Shown piece by piece: positions 8,641 to 17,784 of a DNA stretch of 64,000 nt. Below the pieces are notes generated by a model, which saw only the letters and a list, made by a program, of their open reading frames with translations, did no database searches and had not been told where the DNA came from. Both the position numbers and the translations under genes were made by a program. Location: positions 16,121-80,120 of the forward strand of contig JAZSQB010000023.1 in NCBI GenBank assembly GCA_045537695.1. Reading direction: 5' to 3'. Numbering within the stretch: position 1 is the stretch's first letter; each line of letters starts with the position of its first letter. The stretch comes from RGIG2041 sp045537695. Lineage in GTDB: Bacteria > Bacillota > Clostridia > UBA1381 > UMGS1253.

Positions 8641-9664
8641 AACACGACCTCCTTTTTCTCATATTTCTTATTCTCTTACACAAATGCAAAAACCAAAACG
8701 CCAATGTGTAACATTTCTTTTGCATCAAAAATATTGTAATTTTACTTTTGAGTGTAATCTTATCAAACCTGGCGCGCCGGATTTTTTCCGCGTGTGAGGA
8801 ATGCAATATGTTATGTTTAATCTGTTTTATGCTTTTAAAGTGGTTGCCCTCTGCCGCGGCTGCCAAAATCGTAAAGCACATAAAACAAACATACCGGCAA
8901 AGCTGTGCATCTGCATCCAATACCTTTGCCATATCGTGTTTACTTATCTCAGTTATAACATCTTCTATCAAATAGATTTGCTTTGCATTAAATCCCTTGG
9001 ATAAAGAATCTCCCCTTACCGTGTATAGATACGCTGCTTTTTTGCTGATGTATACACTTTTTGCATGCAAATAGCAGGGTATAGTACAGCAAAAATCCTC
9101 TCCAAGAGAAATTTTTTCACTCACCGCCAGCTGCAACGGCGTCAAAAATTCTCGTTTTATTGCCTTCCCCGACAAATAATAGGAAGTATGCTCCATATTT
9201 TTATCCATAAACAGCCGCGGGTATATGTGCTTTTCAATGGCGTCTGCATCATAAAAGCCTTCATCCAGTCCATCGTCGGTGATACGAAGCGTTCCCCCGT
9301 CTGTGACCCATTTGTAAGCAAATGATACAATTTCACAGTCCGTTTTTTGTATATATTTATATGCACATTCCAGTGTGTCGTGTTCTACAAGGTCATCCGA
9401 GTCCAGATTGAACACATACTTGCCCGTCGCAAGCTGTATGCCGGCTCTTCTTGCACTGGCAAGACCGCCATTTTGTTTATGAATTACTTTTATGCGGGCA
9501 TCCTTTTCTTTGTAACGTTCACAAATCGCAGGACAGGCATCTGGGGAACCGTCATCCACTAAAATCAGTTCAAAATCGGAATAGGTTTGCGCTAAAACAC
9601 TTTCAATGCATTTCGGCAAATATTCTTCTACCTTATACACCGGTACAATCACGGAAAAAAACAT
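8630..9664 (-). CDS. Family 2 glycosyltransferase
   Basis: A 344-residue GT2 enzyme with the opening FSVIVPVYKVEEYLPKC, the motif VDDGSPD and the donor motif NLDSDDLVEHD. The C-terminal third is helical and variable, ending in a basic Arg-rich tail. It is the second of three consecutive GT2 genes (7.6-10.7 kb), which resemble one another in the first 110 residues but not after. They probably arose by old duplication and now add different sugars (inference). ATG has aggagaagg upstream. The gene overlaps the next one by 11 bases. Confidence 0.85.
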   Translation of the reverse strand: MFFSVIVPVYKVEEYLPKCIESVLAQTYSDFELILVDDGSPDACPAICERYKEKDARIKVIHKQNGGLASARRAGIQLATGKYVFNLDSDDLVEHDTLECAYKYIQKTDCEIVSFAYKWVTDGGTLRITDDGLDEGFYDADAIEKHIYPRLFMDKNMEHTSYYLSGKAIKREFLTPLQLAVSEKISLGEDFCCTIPCYLHAKSVYISKKAAYLYTVRGDSLSKGFNAKQIYLIEDVITEISKHDMAKVLDADAQLCRYVCFMCFTILAAAAEGNHFKSIKQIKHNILHSSHAEKIRRARFDKITLKSKITIFLMQKKCYTLAFWFLHLCKRIRNMRKRRSCYAA

Positions 9665-9673
9665 ATCCTTCTC

Positions 9674-10732
9674 CTATCTGCTTCTCATTCTAACAAACAC
9701 TTTCAACAAAAAATACATTCTATACTTCATACCATAGGCAAACAGCTTCTGGCCAAACGGCAGTGTGGCTATTGGATAAGCCTTCAGTGCACGAATAGAT
9801 AAATCGTGTGTGCACACAACTTTTAATCTTTTCTTCAACTCGCTGTATTTCAATTGTTTGTCTTTCGCATACATAATCTCCTGCGCGCAAATCACTCTGC
9901 ACATCGCTTGCCAAAACCGATTGACATACATTTGATATGCTGCAGACGGTATATCTTTTCTAAATCTTTCTTCAACTGCATGTACAAAAACAAGACTTTT
10001 TTCAAAGCGGTTCTTTTTATAGGATTTAGAAATGGAGCCTTCATTTCTGCAGTAATTATAAAACGCACCATTAATGCCGACCGCCTTTTTTATACAGGCG
10101 ATAAAATCTATCATAAACAGCGCATCTTCCGAAAGCATTTCCCGCTCGGACTGAAAAACAAGATTGTTTTCCTTTATAACATCATGTCGAAACAGATTTT
10201 TCCATATACTCATCCCATATTTACTATCATCTGCATCTGCAGGCGTGGCACCGACGATGCCCATTCGAAGCTCTTTTAGTGCCTCTTCCGTCTCAAACTG
10301 TGTATCTGTATCAAAATAGGTTTTGCGCTCGCAGTCGCCCTTTTTGCTGAACATATTGCCATCTACAAACAAAACACCGGACATCACGAGGTCTGCATTA
10401 TAGCTTTCCGCCTTGTTGTATAGTGTTTCGTACATATCCTGCGCCACAAAATCATCCGAATCCGCAAAGCCAATATACTTGCCAGTTGCGATCTTAAGTG
10501 CGGCGTTGCGTGCCAGCCCTGCCCCTTCATTTTTCTTATGAATCACTTTTATGCGGGCATCTGCCTGCGCCAACTTATCGCACATTTCCGGCGATGCATC
10601 CGTTGAAGCATCGTCCACGAGAATAATCTCCAAATCTGTAAGGGATTGATTCTGGAGTGATTTTATACATCTTTCCAGGTATTTTTCCACGTTATATACC
10701 GGAACAATAATACTTACTTTCGGCTGGCTCAC
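9674..10732 (-). CDS. Family 2 glycosyltransferase
   Basis: A GT2 enzyme of ~352 residues: KVSIIVPVYNVEKYLERC at the start, LVDDASTDASPE, and the DxD-type motif FADSDDFVAQD. The remaining ~230 residues are a helical acceptor-side domain. The best start is the GTG at 10732, because gaggtgag stands just upstream; a TTG five codons earlier (10747) would overlap the upstream gene's stop. It is the first of three GT2 genes in a row in the EPS locus. Confidence 0.83.
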   Translation of the reverse strand: MSQPKVSIIVPVYNVEKYLERCIKSLQNQSLTDLEIILVDDASTDASPEMCDKLAQADARIKVIHKKNEGAGLARNAALKIATGKYIGFADSDDFVAQDMYETLYNKAESYNADLVMSGVLFVDGNMFSKKGDCERKTYFDTDTQFETEEALKELRMGIVGATPADADDSKYGMSIWKNLFRHDVIKENNLVFQSEREMLSEDALFMIDFIACIKKAVGINGAFYNYCRNEGSISKSYKKNRFEKSLVFVHAVEERFRKDIPSAAYQMYVNRFWQAMCRVICAQEIMYAKDKQLKYSELKKRLKVVCTHDLSIRALKAYPIATLPFGQKLFAYGMKYRMYFLLKVFVRMRSR

Positions 10733-10736
10733 ACGC

Positions 10737-11945
10737 TCACCTCGCAACTAATTTTTCATACGCCTGCACTAAAGCTGCGCAGTAATCTTCTATACTCAAA
10801 ATGTTGTCTCTTTCGATTTTACAGTTTTCCCAAAGCGCAGTATAATACGCTTCATTTTCAAGAGTTTCTTTTATTTTCTGCGCAATACCTGCAGGCGTTG
10901 GCTCGTGGACAAGCGTACCGGTTACGCCGTCTTTTACAAGCTCTGCCATACCACCGCTGTTCATCGTCACCACCGGCACGCCCATTGCATGCGCTTCCAA
11001 AATAGAAAGTGGGCAGTTCTCATAGCATACAGACGGCAAAAGCAGTACCTTTGCATTTCCCATAAGCTGCGTCAATTTTTGACCGGTAAGAAAGCCGGCA
11101 AGTTTGATATTTTCTATGCCCTTCAGCATATCCTCATCAGGACCGCTACCGGCAACCACAAAGGTATATTCCGGCAAAAGTTTCGCTGCGCCTGCGATGT
11201 TTTCAATGCCTTTTTCTTTAGAAAGCCTACCTACATATACTATGTAATTCTCTGGCTTGCGGCCCGTGTTTGCAAATTTTTCTTTATTGATAAAGTTATG
11301 TATCGTTTGTGTTTTGCCCTTATAATACGGTTTTGCCGCCAAAAGCTTTTTTTCTAAAAAGTGGCTCGGGCAAATAAACAAATCCACCTTTTTGTAGGTT
11401 TGAAGCATTGCATAAAGCTTTGCTTCTATGACACCTAAAGTGCTCTTTACTGTTGAACCGTGAATACATTTATTCTTGACGCAGTGCAAATGCGCACCCC
11501 CGACGCACTTTTCGCAAGGCTCATTTTTATCAAAGTTATACAGAAGGTGATTCGGACAAATCATCTGATAGTCGTGCACTGTCTGCACAAGCGGAATTCC
11601 CTTCTTCTTTATGCCGTAAATAATGGACGGCGTAAGCTGAAAATTAATATTGTTCATATGCACAATATCCGGTTTAAAATCATCGATAACCTGCATAATT
11701 TTCTTTTTGGCTTCCAGAGAATAAATAATTTTAAACGGATAAAGAAATCTTGCAAATCCCTTCGCATGAAAATCCATATTTTGTGTATATTTTCCCGCAG
11801 AATTGCCTACGGTGTTTTGTTCATCATACATCCCGAAATACGCAACCTCATGCCCCATCTTCGTAAGCTGCTCACCAAGATAAAGCATATAGCTTTCGCT
11901 TCCGCCGCGTGGATACAAAAATTTATTGACCATCAAAATTTTCAT
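10737..11945 (-). CDS. Family 4 glycosyltransferase (GT-B fold)
   Basis: A 402-residue GT-B enzyme. The N-terminal acceptor domain opens with MVNKFLYPRGGSESYML. A Cys-rich insertion (NEPCEKCVGGAHLHCV, ~139-154) precedes the linker. The C-terminal GT4 domain contains VGRLSKEKGIENI and the E-x7-E donor motif around SVCYENCPLSILEAHAMG. Such proteins transfer sugars from nucleotide donors in EPS assembly. The Cys-rich insertion (four Cys plus His) could bind a metal and is seen in some clostridial GT4 proteins; its role is not known. The 4-base overlap with the polymerase gene upstream (ATGA) suggests coupled translation. Confidence 0.85.
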   Translation of the reverse strand: MKILMVNKFLYPRGGSESYMLYLGEQLTKMGHEVAYFGMYDEQNTVGNSAGKYTQNMDFHAKGFARFLYPFKIIYSLEAKKKIMQVIDDFKPDIVHMNNINFQLTPSIIYGIKKKGIPLVQTVHDYQMICPNHLLYNFDKNEPCEKCVGGAHLHCVKNKCIHGSTVKSTLGVIEAKLYAMLQTYKKVDLFICPSHFLEKKLLAAKPYYKGKTQTIHNFINKEKFANTGRKPENYIVYVGRLSKEKGIENIAGAAKLLPEYTFVVAGSGPDEDMLKGIENIKLAGFLTGQKLTQLMGNAKVLLLPSVCYENCPLSILEAHAMGVPVVTMNSGGMAELVKDGVTGTLVHEPTPAGIAQKIKETLENEAYYTALWENCKIERDNILSIEDYCAALVQAYEKLVAR

Positions 11946-13246
11946 AACAAAGAATCACTTTCCTCTTCTCGGTTCGCCTCGGAAACATAACCAAACATTT
12001 TCAGTTCCTGATTGCGCACATCCTCACTAAAACTGTTCCCCATCATCAGCATCGCCAGAACGCCCGTGAGCAACGGATAGTTCATTGTATTATCCGTGGA
12101 AGATACAACGATGAGATAAACCGTCAGCATAAATGTGATGATTGCGTTGTCCACATTACCATTTCTGCCAAAATACTTTACACGGACAAGTGTGATGGAG
12201 ACAAGCCATATAATGTACCCCCAGAAACCCAAATCGATGAAATGTTGCAAAAAGTCGTTATGGACAGATGCAACACCCACATTCATAAAGGTATTCAACT
12301 GATACGTCAGAAAACCAATACCATTACCTATAAAACCAGGGTGAAACTCATAAAAATCATCTACGGCATTATAAATTTCAACACGGCCGCTCGTTTCAAT
12401 ACCTGCTTGTTCCAAAAGCGCAAAGGCATCCGCTTTTATCAAAGCAATATAACCCACAAGCAAAACTACCAAAGCTACCGAAAAAAACGCAACAAGATTG
12501 CTTGCTGTTATTTTACTAAATCGCGCAATAAACTTGAACAGATATCCAAACACAAGTGCAATCACAATTGCAATAATCGCAATTCGCTTCAGTGCCGCTA
12601 AAAAGCAGAACAGCGTTAAGAAAAGCAATATAAAATACAGGATGCTTTTCTTCGGTTTGTAAAGCATATAAATCAAATAGGCTCCGAGGCAAAACGCGAG
12701 TTCGTGAATTTCGGCCTGCACAATAATATCACCTGTCACACCGGCAAAGGTGGTTACAAGGGTTACAAATTCCAAAAAGAACGCACTCAGTCCATTCTGG
12801 GCAATGATGGTAACAATCATAAGAATGTTGGCAATTAAAATTGCCACAAGATTGTACCATATGCCTTTGCGTCCGAAAATATACAGGAGCGCACCGGCAC
12901 CTAAGGCAAAAGACAGCATATTCGCATAGACAAAAGAACTGGAAAGTCCTCTGGACATAACACCGACATCCACCGTCTCAACAGACCATATAAACAGCGA
13001 AACTACCGTAGTCACCGCAAGCGGAATACTGTAAACGCATGCTTCTTTAAATGCAGTAACCCCTCTTGCAATATTGGGTTTATACAAAAACAAAAGTACG
13101 GCAGAACAAGCAAGTACAAGTGCAAAGGCATGGCGGTATGTAACGTGCAAACCCAAATCGATGTATTCGTTTAAAAAATAATACATCATAACTGCTACAA
13201 CCACAAAATAAAACGCTTTCACTTTTTCAAGTATTTTATTTTCCAC
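11942..13246 (-). CDS. O-antigen ligase/polymerase-like membrane protein (Wzy-type)
   Basis: A 434-residue polytopic protein with about 11 membrane helices. It has the long extracytoplasmic loop near residues 270-330 that is typical of the Wzy_C/O-antigen ligase family (IETSGRVEIYNAVDDF, then HPGFIGNGIGF and VHNDFLQHFIDLGFWG). In Wzx/Wzy-dependent pathways this protein joins lipid-linked repeats outside the membrane. It is the only polymerase candidate in the locus. The start is a GTG preceded by aagggtgag at eight bases, so somewhat uncertain. It sits between the Wzz-GGDEF gene and the GT4 gene. Confidence 0.82.
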   Translation of the reverse strand: MENKILEKVKAFYFVVVAVMMYYFLNEYIDLGLHVTYRHAFALVLACSAVLLFLYKPNIARGVTAFKEACVYSIPLAVTTVVSLFIWSVETVDVGVMSRGLSSSFVYANMLSFALGAGALLYIFGRKGIWYNLVAILIANILMIVTIIAQNGLSAFFLEFVTLVTTFAGVTGDIIVQAEIHELAFCLGAYLIYMLYKPKKSILYFILLFLTLFCFLAALKRIAIIAIVIALVFGYLFKFIARFSKITASNLVAFFSVALVVLLVGYIALIKADAFALLEQAGIETSGRVEIYNAVDDFYEFHPGFIGNGIGFLTYQLNTFMNVGVASVHNDFLQHFIDLGFWGYIIWLVSITLVRVKYFGRNGNVDNAIITFMLTVYLIVVSSTDNTMNYPLLTGVLAMLMMGNSFSEDVRNQELKMFGYVSEANREEESDSLL

Positions 13247-13268
13247 CCCGCCTGCTCACCCTTCCTGC

Positions 13269-15134
13269 TTACAATGCGCTTTTTTCTTTCAAGTCCGAAA
13301 CATAGGGCTTCTTGTTTTCAATCGCTTCCGAAAGCAGCTTTCTTGCCGTTTTGTTCTCTTTAAATGTCTCGGCAATACCAATCTTGTACTCAATCACAAC
13401 TTCTCTATGCTCGTCGCGTTCATCGAGTCGCAGTCTAAATAGTCTTATAATATCCTCAACTGTAATATAGTCCGCGTCTTCCGTCAGCATAACAAAGCTG
13501 CCAGTACCATTATAAATGTATTCTGTCTTGGTTTTGCCGAAACTTTCTTTAAGATAGTCAGTAAAAATTTTGATGATATCATCGCCCACTGCTCTTGAAT
13601 ACTCGCCATTGATATGCACAAGATTAGCAATATCCACCAGACAGTAAACCACGCCGTCATCCAACAACTTTTTATCCTTACTCTTTAAATACTTATCTAA
13701 ATAAGTTCTGTTGTTGTAGCCCGTAAGATGATCGGTATAGAAAACATAGTTTATGATATCGCCTGCTCTTCCCAAAACAATTGCGCCACCGGCGCAAAGC
13801 ACAATAAGAAAGAAAAATGCAATGATTGTATAAAGCGCTACATTCACACTTTCTCGGACAGATGCCGAGGACAGTACGGAAATATAGCTTGCGCCAAGGT
13901 ATTTATTATATTCGTCGTTCGTTTCCATAGTTGTCGCGTAAAGTGAAGTCAGTTCACCCAGCAAGGTATTAATTTCGCCCTCTACTTTTTCCCGTATCGC
14001 AGCATATTCAGCGTTAGATAACTCTGTACAGGTCAGATTGGAGGTTTTACACTTGCCGCCGCATTTTCCGGTACAATCTGAGAAAACATCTATCACATAT
14101 GTACAATAAGCAGAATCGATAATAGCGTGCTCCTTGCTTTCGTTATGATCTCTCCAGCTATAAATCAGTTCATCGTAAGTTACGGTCTGATCACCGACAT
14201 AATCCTGCAGATTTCTTTCGTGTAAATTATCTAAAATATATTCATATGTAATGTTCGTATTACCCGACTCTCGCATCTTCTTTACATACGCATCGATGAC
14301 AGAAACCACATCTTTTATGATGCTTTCATCCTTCGTATTTGCAATTTTATTACTGTCTATTCTGGTTGTATAGTCCGACACAAGCACAGATTTATTCTTT
14401 GTAATTTGATACTTATAAATCTGCGAAAAAATGGATGAAACTTTTACTTGTCTCAAATAGTCAAAATCATTTACAAGCTCACTAAACGACACACCTGTTT
14501 CTGTTGAACGGTAATAATTGTTCTGCTCTAATCTTTGATATAATGTAGTCAATGTGGCGTCAATGCTTGTATCAATCAACTCCATCATTTCAATATAATC
14601 ATAATCATTTTTATTGAGATTTTCAATTGTATTGTTCGCCGGCGCAATATTTACATACTTTTGACTAAACTGTTCGAAATAAACATCGAGCGTTTCATCG
14701 AGTATAGATCTTGCAAAATCCGGGCCTTCTCCGCTGTTTGCCGCAAAAGAAACAATGAAGGTACTCGGCTCATATATATATTCTTCGCCCTCTTCTAACT
14801 TTGCATCCTTTTGCGCAACTTTATCTTTATCCTCAATCGGTGTAATATTGATTCTGGAAATAAGGCTATCGACCGAATAAATACCGGTTAATCCCAATCT
14901 GTCAACAACCTTTGAGACAACCGCAGAGGATTTGATTTCATTTACATCCAGCTTATCCCCTGTTGGTGTAAGACCTTTTTCCGCCTGCGGGTCGTTATAA
15001 TGAATAACCTCCGAAGCAATATATGTATTCGAAGCAGACAGTTTATAATAAACGACATACGTTGCCAAAACACAAAAAACGATAATCAGCGGCAAAAGCT
15101 TTTTTAAATATCTAAAAATCTGAAAATTTTTCAT
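13269..15134 (-). CDS. Wzz-like chain-length protein fused to a degenerate GGDEF domain
   Basis: A 621-residue protein. An N-terminal membrane helix (~13-31) is followed by a ~400-residue extracytoplasmic region of the polysaccharide co-polymerase type. That region contains a Cys-rich segment DCTGKCGGKCKTSNLTC near 350-367. A second membrane helix lies at ~432-456. The cytoplasmic C-terminus (465-621) follows the GGDEF fold: DHLTGYNNR at 468, VDIANLVHINGEY and AVGDDIIKIF. The signature itself reads GTGSF (543-547) instead of GGDEF, so cyclase activity is unlikely and c-di-GMP or GTP sensing is possible (inference). ATG follows ggagg. The gene lies between a related two-helix protein and the Wzy-type polymerase. 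I know of no standard family with this exact pairing. Confidence 0.75.
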   Translation of the reverse strand: MKNFQIFRYLKKLLPLIIVFCVLATYVVYYKLSASNTYIASEVIHYNDPQAEKGLTPTGDKLDVNEIKSSAVVSKVVDRLGLTGIYSVDSLISRINITPIEDKDKVAQKDAKLEEGEEYIYEPSTFIVSFAANSGEGPDFARSILDETLDVYFEQFSQKYVNIAPANNTIENLNKNDYDYIEMMELIDTSIDATLTTLYQRLEQNNYYRSTETGVSFSELVNDFDYLRQVKVSSIFSQIYKYQITKNKSVLVSDYTTRIDSNKIANTKDESIIKDVVSVIDAYVKKMRESGNTNITYEYILDNLHERNLQDYVGDQTVTYDELIYSWRDHNESKEHAIIDSAYCTYVIDVFSDCTGKCGGKCKTSNLTCTELSNAEYAAIREKVEGEINTLLGELTSLYATTMETNDEYNKYLGASYISVLSSASVRESVNVALYTIIAFFFLIVLCAGGAIVLGRAGDIINYVFYTDHLTGYNNRTYLDKYLKSKDKKLLDDGVVYCLVDIANLVHINGEYSRAVGDDIIKIFTDYLKESFGKTKTEYIYNGTGSFVMLTEDADYITVEDIIRLFRLRLDERDEHREVVIEYKIGIAETFKENKTARKLLSEAIENKKPYVSDLKEKSAL

Positions 15135-15155
15135 GGTTTTCCTCCCTTGGATGGT

Positions 15156-16511
15156 TTATGCCTTTTTGGGAAACTTTTTTGCAATATGACGAAGCATAAA
15201 AGCTACATAAGCAAAAGCCGCAAATATCACCAGTGTTTTAAGTTCATTCATAAACGAAATCCCGTAAATAGTTACTGCAATACATTGATTCATTTTATGG
15301 TTGAAATATTCTCTGCTGGTACTGATTGCTTCTTTTTCAAAGTCTTTGATGCTTGTATAGATAGATTCTATAAGCGCATCTGTTGACGCAATCAGTTCCG
15401 CATCCGTCGTACTTGTTGAAATTTTTTCCAAAACCAGCTTGTTATCCATAATCTCTTTTTCATTGGATGCTACATAATTGCTGAAATTGGTTGCCAACAC
15501 GGACAATTCATCTACGCCGACCTTGGTTCGACCCATATAATACTTGCCCGCTTGGTCCCATGTAGGTACGAGTACAACACGTGTCATTTCCTTGCTGTAC
15601 ATATTAATTGCCTCATTACAGAGCTTATAAGATGCCTCGTTTTTCTGACGGTCAAAATCAATGTTTTTATTCTGATAAGACAGTCTGTCTACGTACGCCT
15701 CTTCATCTCTGACAATACCATTTTGTAAAATCAAAGAGCGCAAATTCTGATTAATCTGCGTTTCCTTAAACTGATACACCTTGCCGGCAATGGAATTAAA
15801 CGTACTGCCTTTTTCTGTCACAAAGCTCGGATTCTTCTCTGCCATACCGTAAAGATAATTAAGAACAGCCGTCGTTTCTTTGTCCAAATACGCTACGATA
15901 TCCATATATTCCATAGCTTGAAAATCCGGCTTTTCAGTGCCAAGCTTGAAATTATCCGTATATTTCTCTATGTAATATTCCTTGTAAGCCGCCGTAATCA
16001 GCTTAATGACATTTTCCGAATCCAGATGGTTCGTGTCCTTAGATGCATGGTATTCCACAGCAAATTCTGTAGAAATATGGTATTGCGTTTCATCGTCTAC
16101 GCCACCTTGCACACATGGATAAACTACAAGACAATTTTTCAGCTGTTTTACCGTTACGTCCTGGAGCGCACCCTTTTTAATGGCTCTCTCTATAACTTCA
16201 TCGCTGATGATTTCCGCCATGTTATAACGAGTGCCGTTTGAGTTGAGTGCTTGCGATGCTTCAGAATAATTCAAAGCAATAATCGCATGCACAGATTTTT
16301 TCAATTCAAAATGATTAAAAATCCCATACAGCATCGTTGCGAAAAAGCACAAAAGAATAATCCACACATTGAAATATTCTGCCGTTTTCAAAATTTGCGT
16401 ACGTTCTGTCGAATTCACATATTTCGCACGAACAAAAATGGTTATTAAAGATATAAAAAACACTGCAGCAACAACTAAAATTATCAGTTTTTGCAATATG
16501 GATGTTAGCAC
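15156..16511 (-). CDS. Membrane protein of unknown function, possibly Wzz/PCP-like
   Basis: A ~451-residue protein I do not recognise by family. Two membrane helices lie near the N-terminus (~8-25 and ~45-62) and one at the C-terminus (~420-440). Between them is a ~350-residue, largely helical extracytoplasmic region. The next gene downstream has a similar terminal-helix layout and is Wzz-like, so this may be a second co-polymerase-type protein (inference from layout and context, not from a motif). I prefer the GTG at 16511, which has gaggtgg at good spacing; a TTG at 16535 would precede it. It lies between the metallophosphoesterase gene and the Wzz-GGDEF gene. Confidence 0.5.
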   Translation of the reverse strand: MLTSILQKLIILVVAAVFFISLITIFVRAKYVNSTERTQILKTAEYFNVWIILLCFFATMLYGIFNHFELKKSVHAIIALNYSEASQALNSNGTRYNMAEIISDEVIERAIKKGALQDVTVKQLKNCLVVYPCVQGGVDDETQYHISTEFAVEYHASKDTNHLDSENVIKLITAAYKEYYIEKYTDNFKLGTEKPDFQAMEYMDIVAYLDKETTAVLNYLYGMAEKNPSFVTEKGSTFNSIAGKVYQFKETQINQNLRSLILQNGIVRDEEAYVDRLSYQNKNIDFDRQKNEASYKLCNEAINMYSKEMTRVVLVPTWDQAGKYYMGRTKVGVDELSVLATNFSNYVASNEKEIMDNKLVLEKISTSTTDAELIASTDALIESIYTSIKDFEKEAISTSREYFNHKMNQCIAVTIYGISFMNELKTLVIFAAFAYVAFMLRHIAKKFPKKA

Positions 16512-16531
16512 GTTTCGTCCACCTCTCGAAA

Positions 16532-17770
16532 TCAAAATTTATTCATATCAATTACTACCAGTTCAGGCTGATTGTTTATACGATAAACACTCTTGTTTTC
16601 CATTCCGGCACTCACCACAAGCGGCTTACCCGCCGTATTATATCTGCCATAAACAAAACTCCCGTTTCGCTCCGGAAACAAGCCTCCCTCCTGCGTATAC
16701 AACGGGCCAAATACCGGTACACGCACAACACCACCATGGGTATGTCCGCAAACCATTAAGTCCCCCCAAAACTCAGGTTGAAACTCTTCAAAAATAAAAG
16801 GTTCGTGCACAGCCGTAATTTTAATGCGGTCCGGATTGCTGTAGATATAATCCGCAAAGCTTTTATCCGTATAGGACCAGAATGCAGACGGATTAGACGT
16901 TAAAACGCCATATATATCCAGCGTCATTGTATCAATCTGTATGGTGTCCTTTTCGTTTTTTAGCACCTTTATGCCGACTGCTTCGAGTTTTTCTTCAAAG
17001 GAATCCGGCACGCGCAACAGCGCTGTTTCATCGCGCGTCTCCTTTGTAAAACCGAGCTTTTTATCCAAAGATTTTTCATTAAGCGCAAAATCATATATGC
17101 TTTCTACTTCGTTGTTTCCGTATATGTAGTAAGACGGTGCAATTTTCGAAAGTCCCTGCCCCAGTGCTACAGCATAATCTGCATCCGTTTTGGCGGAATC
17201 TACGATATCGCCGGTACAGAGAATGATATCCGGCTTTAACGCTTCCACTCTGTCTAAAAGCACTTGATTATTCTCGCCGTAGGAACAGCTGTGCATATCC
17301 GATAACTGCACAATGCGTATACTGCGATCTGCCTTCAGGCAGCTTACATTGTAAAAGGTTTCTCTAAAATTTCTGTTGCCAATATAACTGGTCAATACAA
17401 CAATCATAGCCGCTGCGATGCAAACAAAAATCATACCAATCACAAAAAAACGAAGTGCTCTGAGGCTATTTTTTGCCTTCGGTTTAACTATCTCGCTCTT
17501 TTTCTTTTTCTCTATTTCAATTTTCTTTTTTTTACCAAACACAGAATATACACAAGACGCAAGAACATCCTTGCATTCTTTTTTAAACTCCTTCTTATCC
17601 CAGAGACCATGATAAGTTACGATGACCTTCTTTTTACTAATCTCCGCAATTTCGAAAGTGTCTGCCCAAATATTATAGAATTCTTCAGAAACCGTCTCTT
17701 TAAAAATATCAAAAATTTGTTCCTGATATTGTTCTGGTTTTTGATATTTGCTTTTGTTACCCATAAACAC
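16532..17770 (-). CDS. Membrane metallophosphoesterase with a DnaA N-domain-like head
   Basis: A 412-residue protein in three parts. Residues ~15-85 fit the DnaA domain I pattern: a Ser-x2-Phe-x2-Trp core at 28-35 (SEEFYNIW), two strands, then helices containing FKKECKDVLASCVY. A very basic Lys-rich linker (80-100) leads to a membrane helix (106-128). The rest is a calcineurin-like phosphoesterase domain: LSDMHS (157-161), GDIVD (187-191), GNNE (218-221, usually GNHE) and GHTHGG near 345. This domain resembles YkuE/YaeI-type enzymes, which act at the outer membrane face. The substrate is unknown; a lipid-linked phosphate in EPS synthesis is possible. The start is GTG (17770) or the ATG two codons later. 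Confidence 0.75.
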   Translation of the reverse strand: MFMGNKSKYQKPEQYQEQIFDIFKETVSEEFYNIWADTFEIAEISKKKVIVTYHGLWDKKEFKKECKDVLASCVYSVFGKKKKIEIEKKKKSEIVKPKAKNSLRALRFFVIGMIFVCIAAAMIVVLTSYIGNRNFRETFYNVSCLKADRSIRIVQLSDMHSCSYGENNQVLLDRVEALKPDIILCTGDIVDSAKTDADYAVALGQGLSKIAPSYYIYGNNEVESIYDFALNEKSLDKKLGFTKETRDETALLRVPDSFEEKLEAVGIKVLKNEKDTIQIDTMTLDIYGVLTSNPSAFWSYTDKSFADYIYSNPDRIKITAVHEPFIFEEFQPEFWGDLMVCGHTHGGVVRVPVFGPLYTQEGGLFPERNGSFVYGRYNTAGKPLVVSAGMENKSVYRINNQPELVVIDMNKF

Positions 17771-17784
17771 ACAAACCTTTTCTC

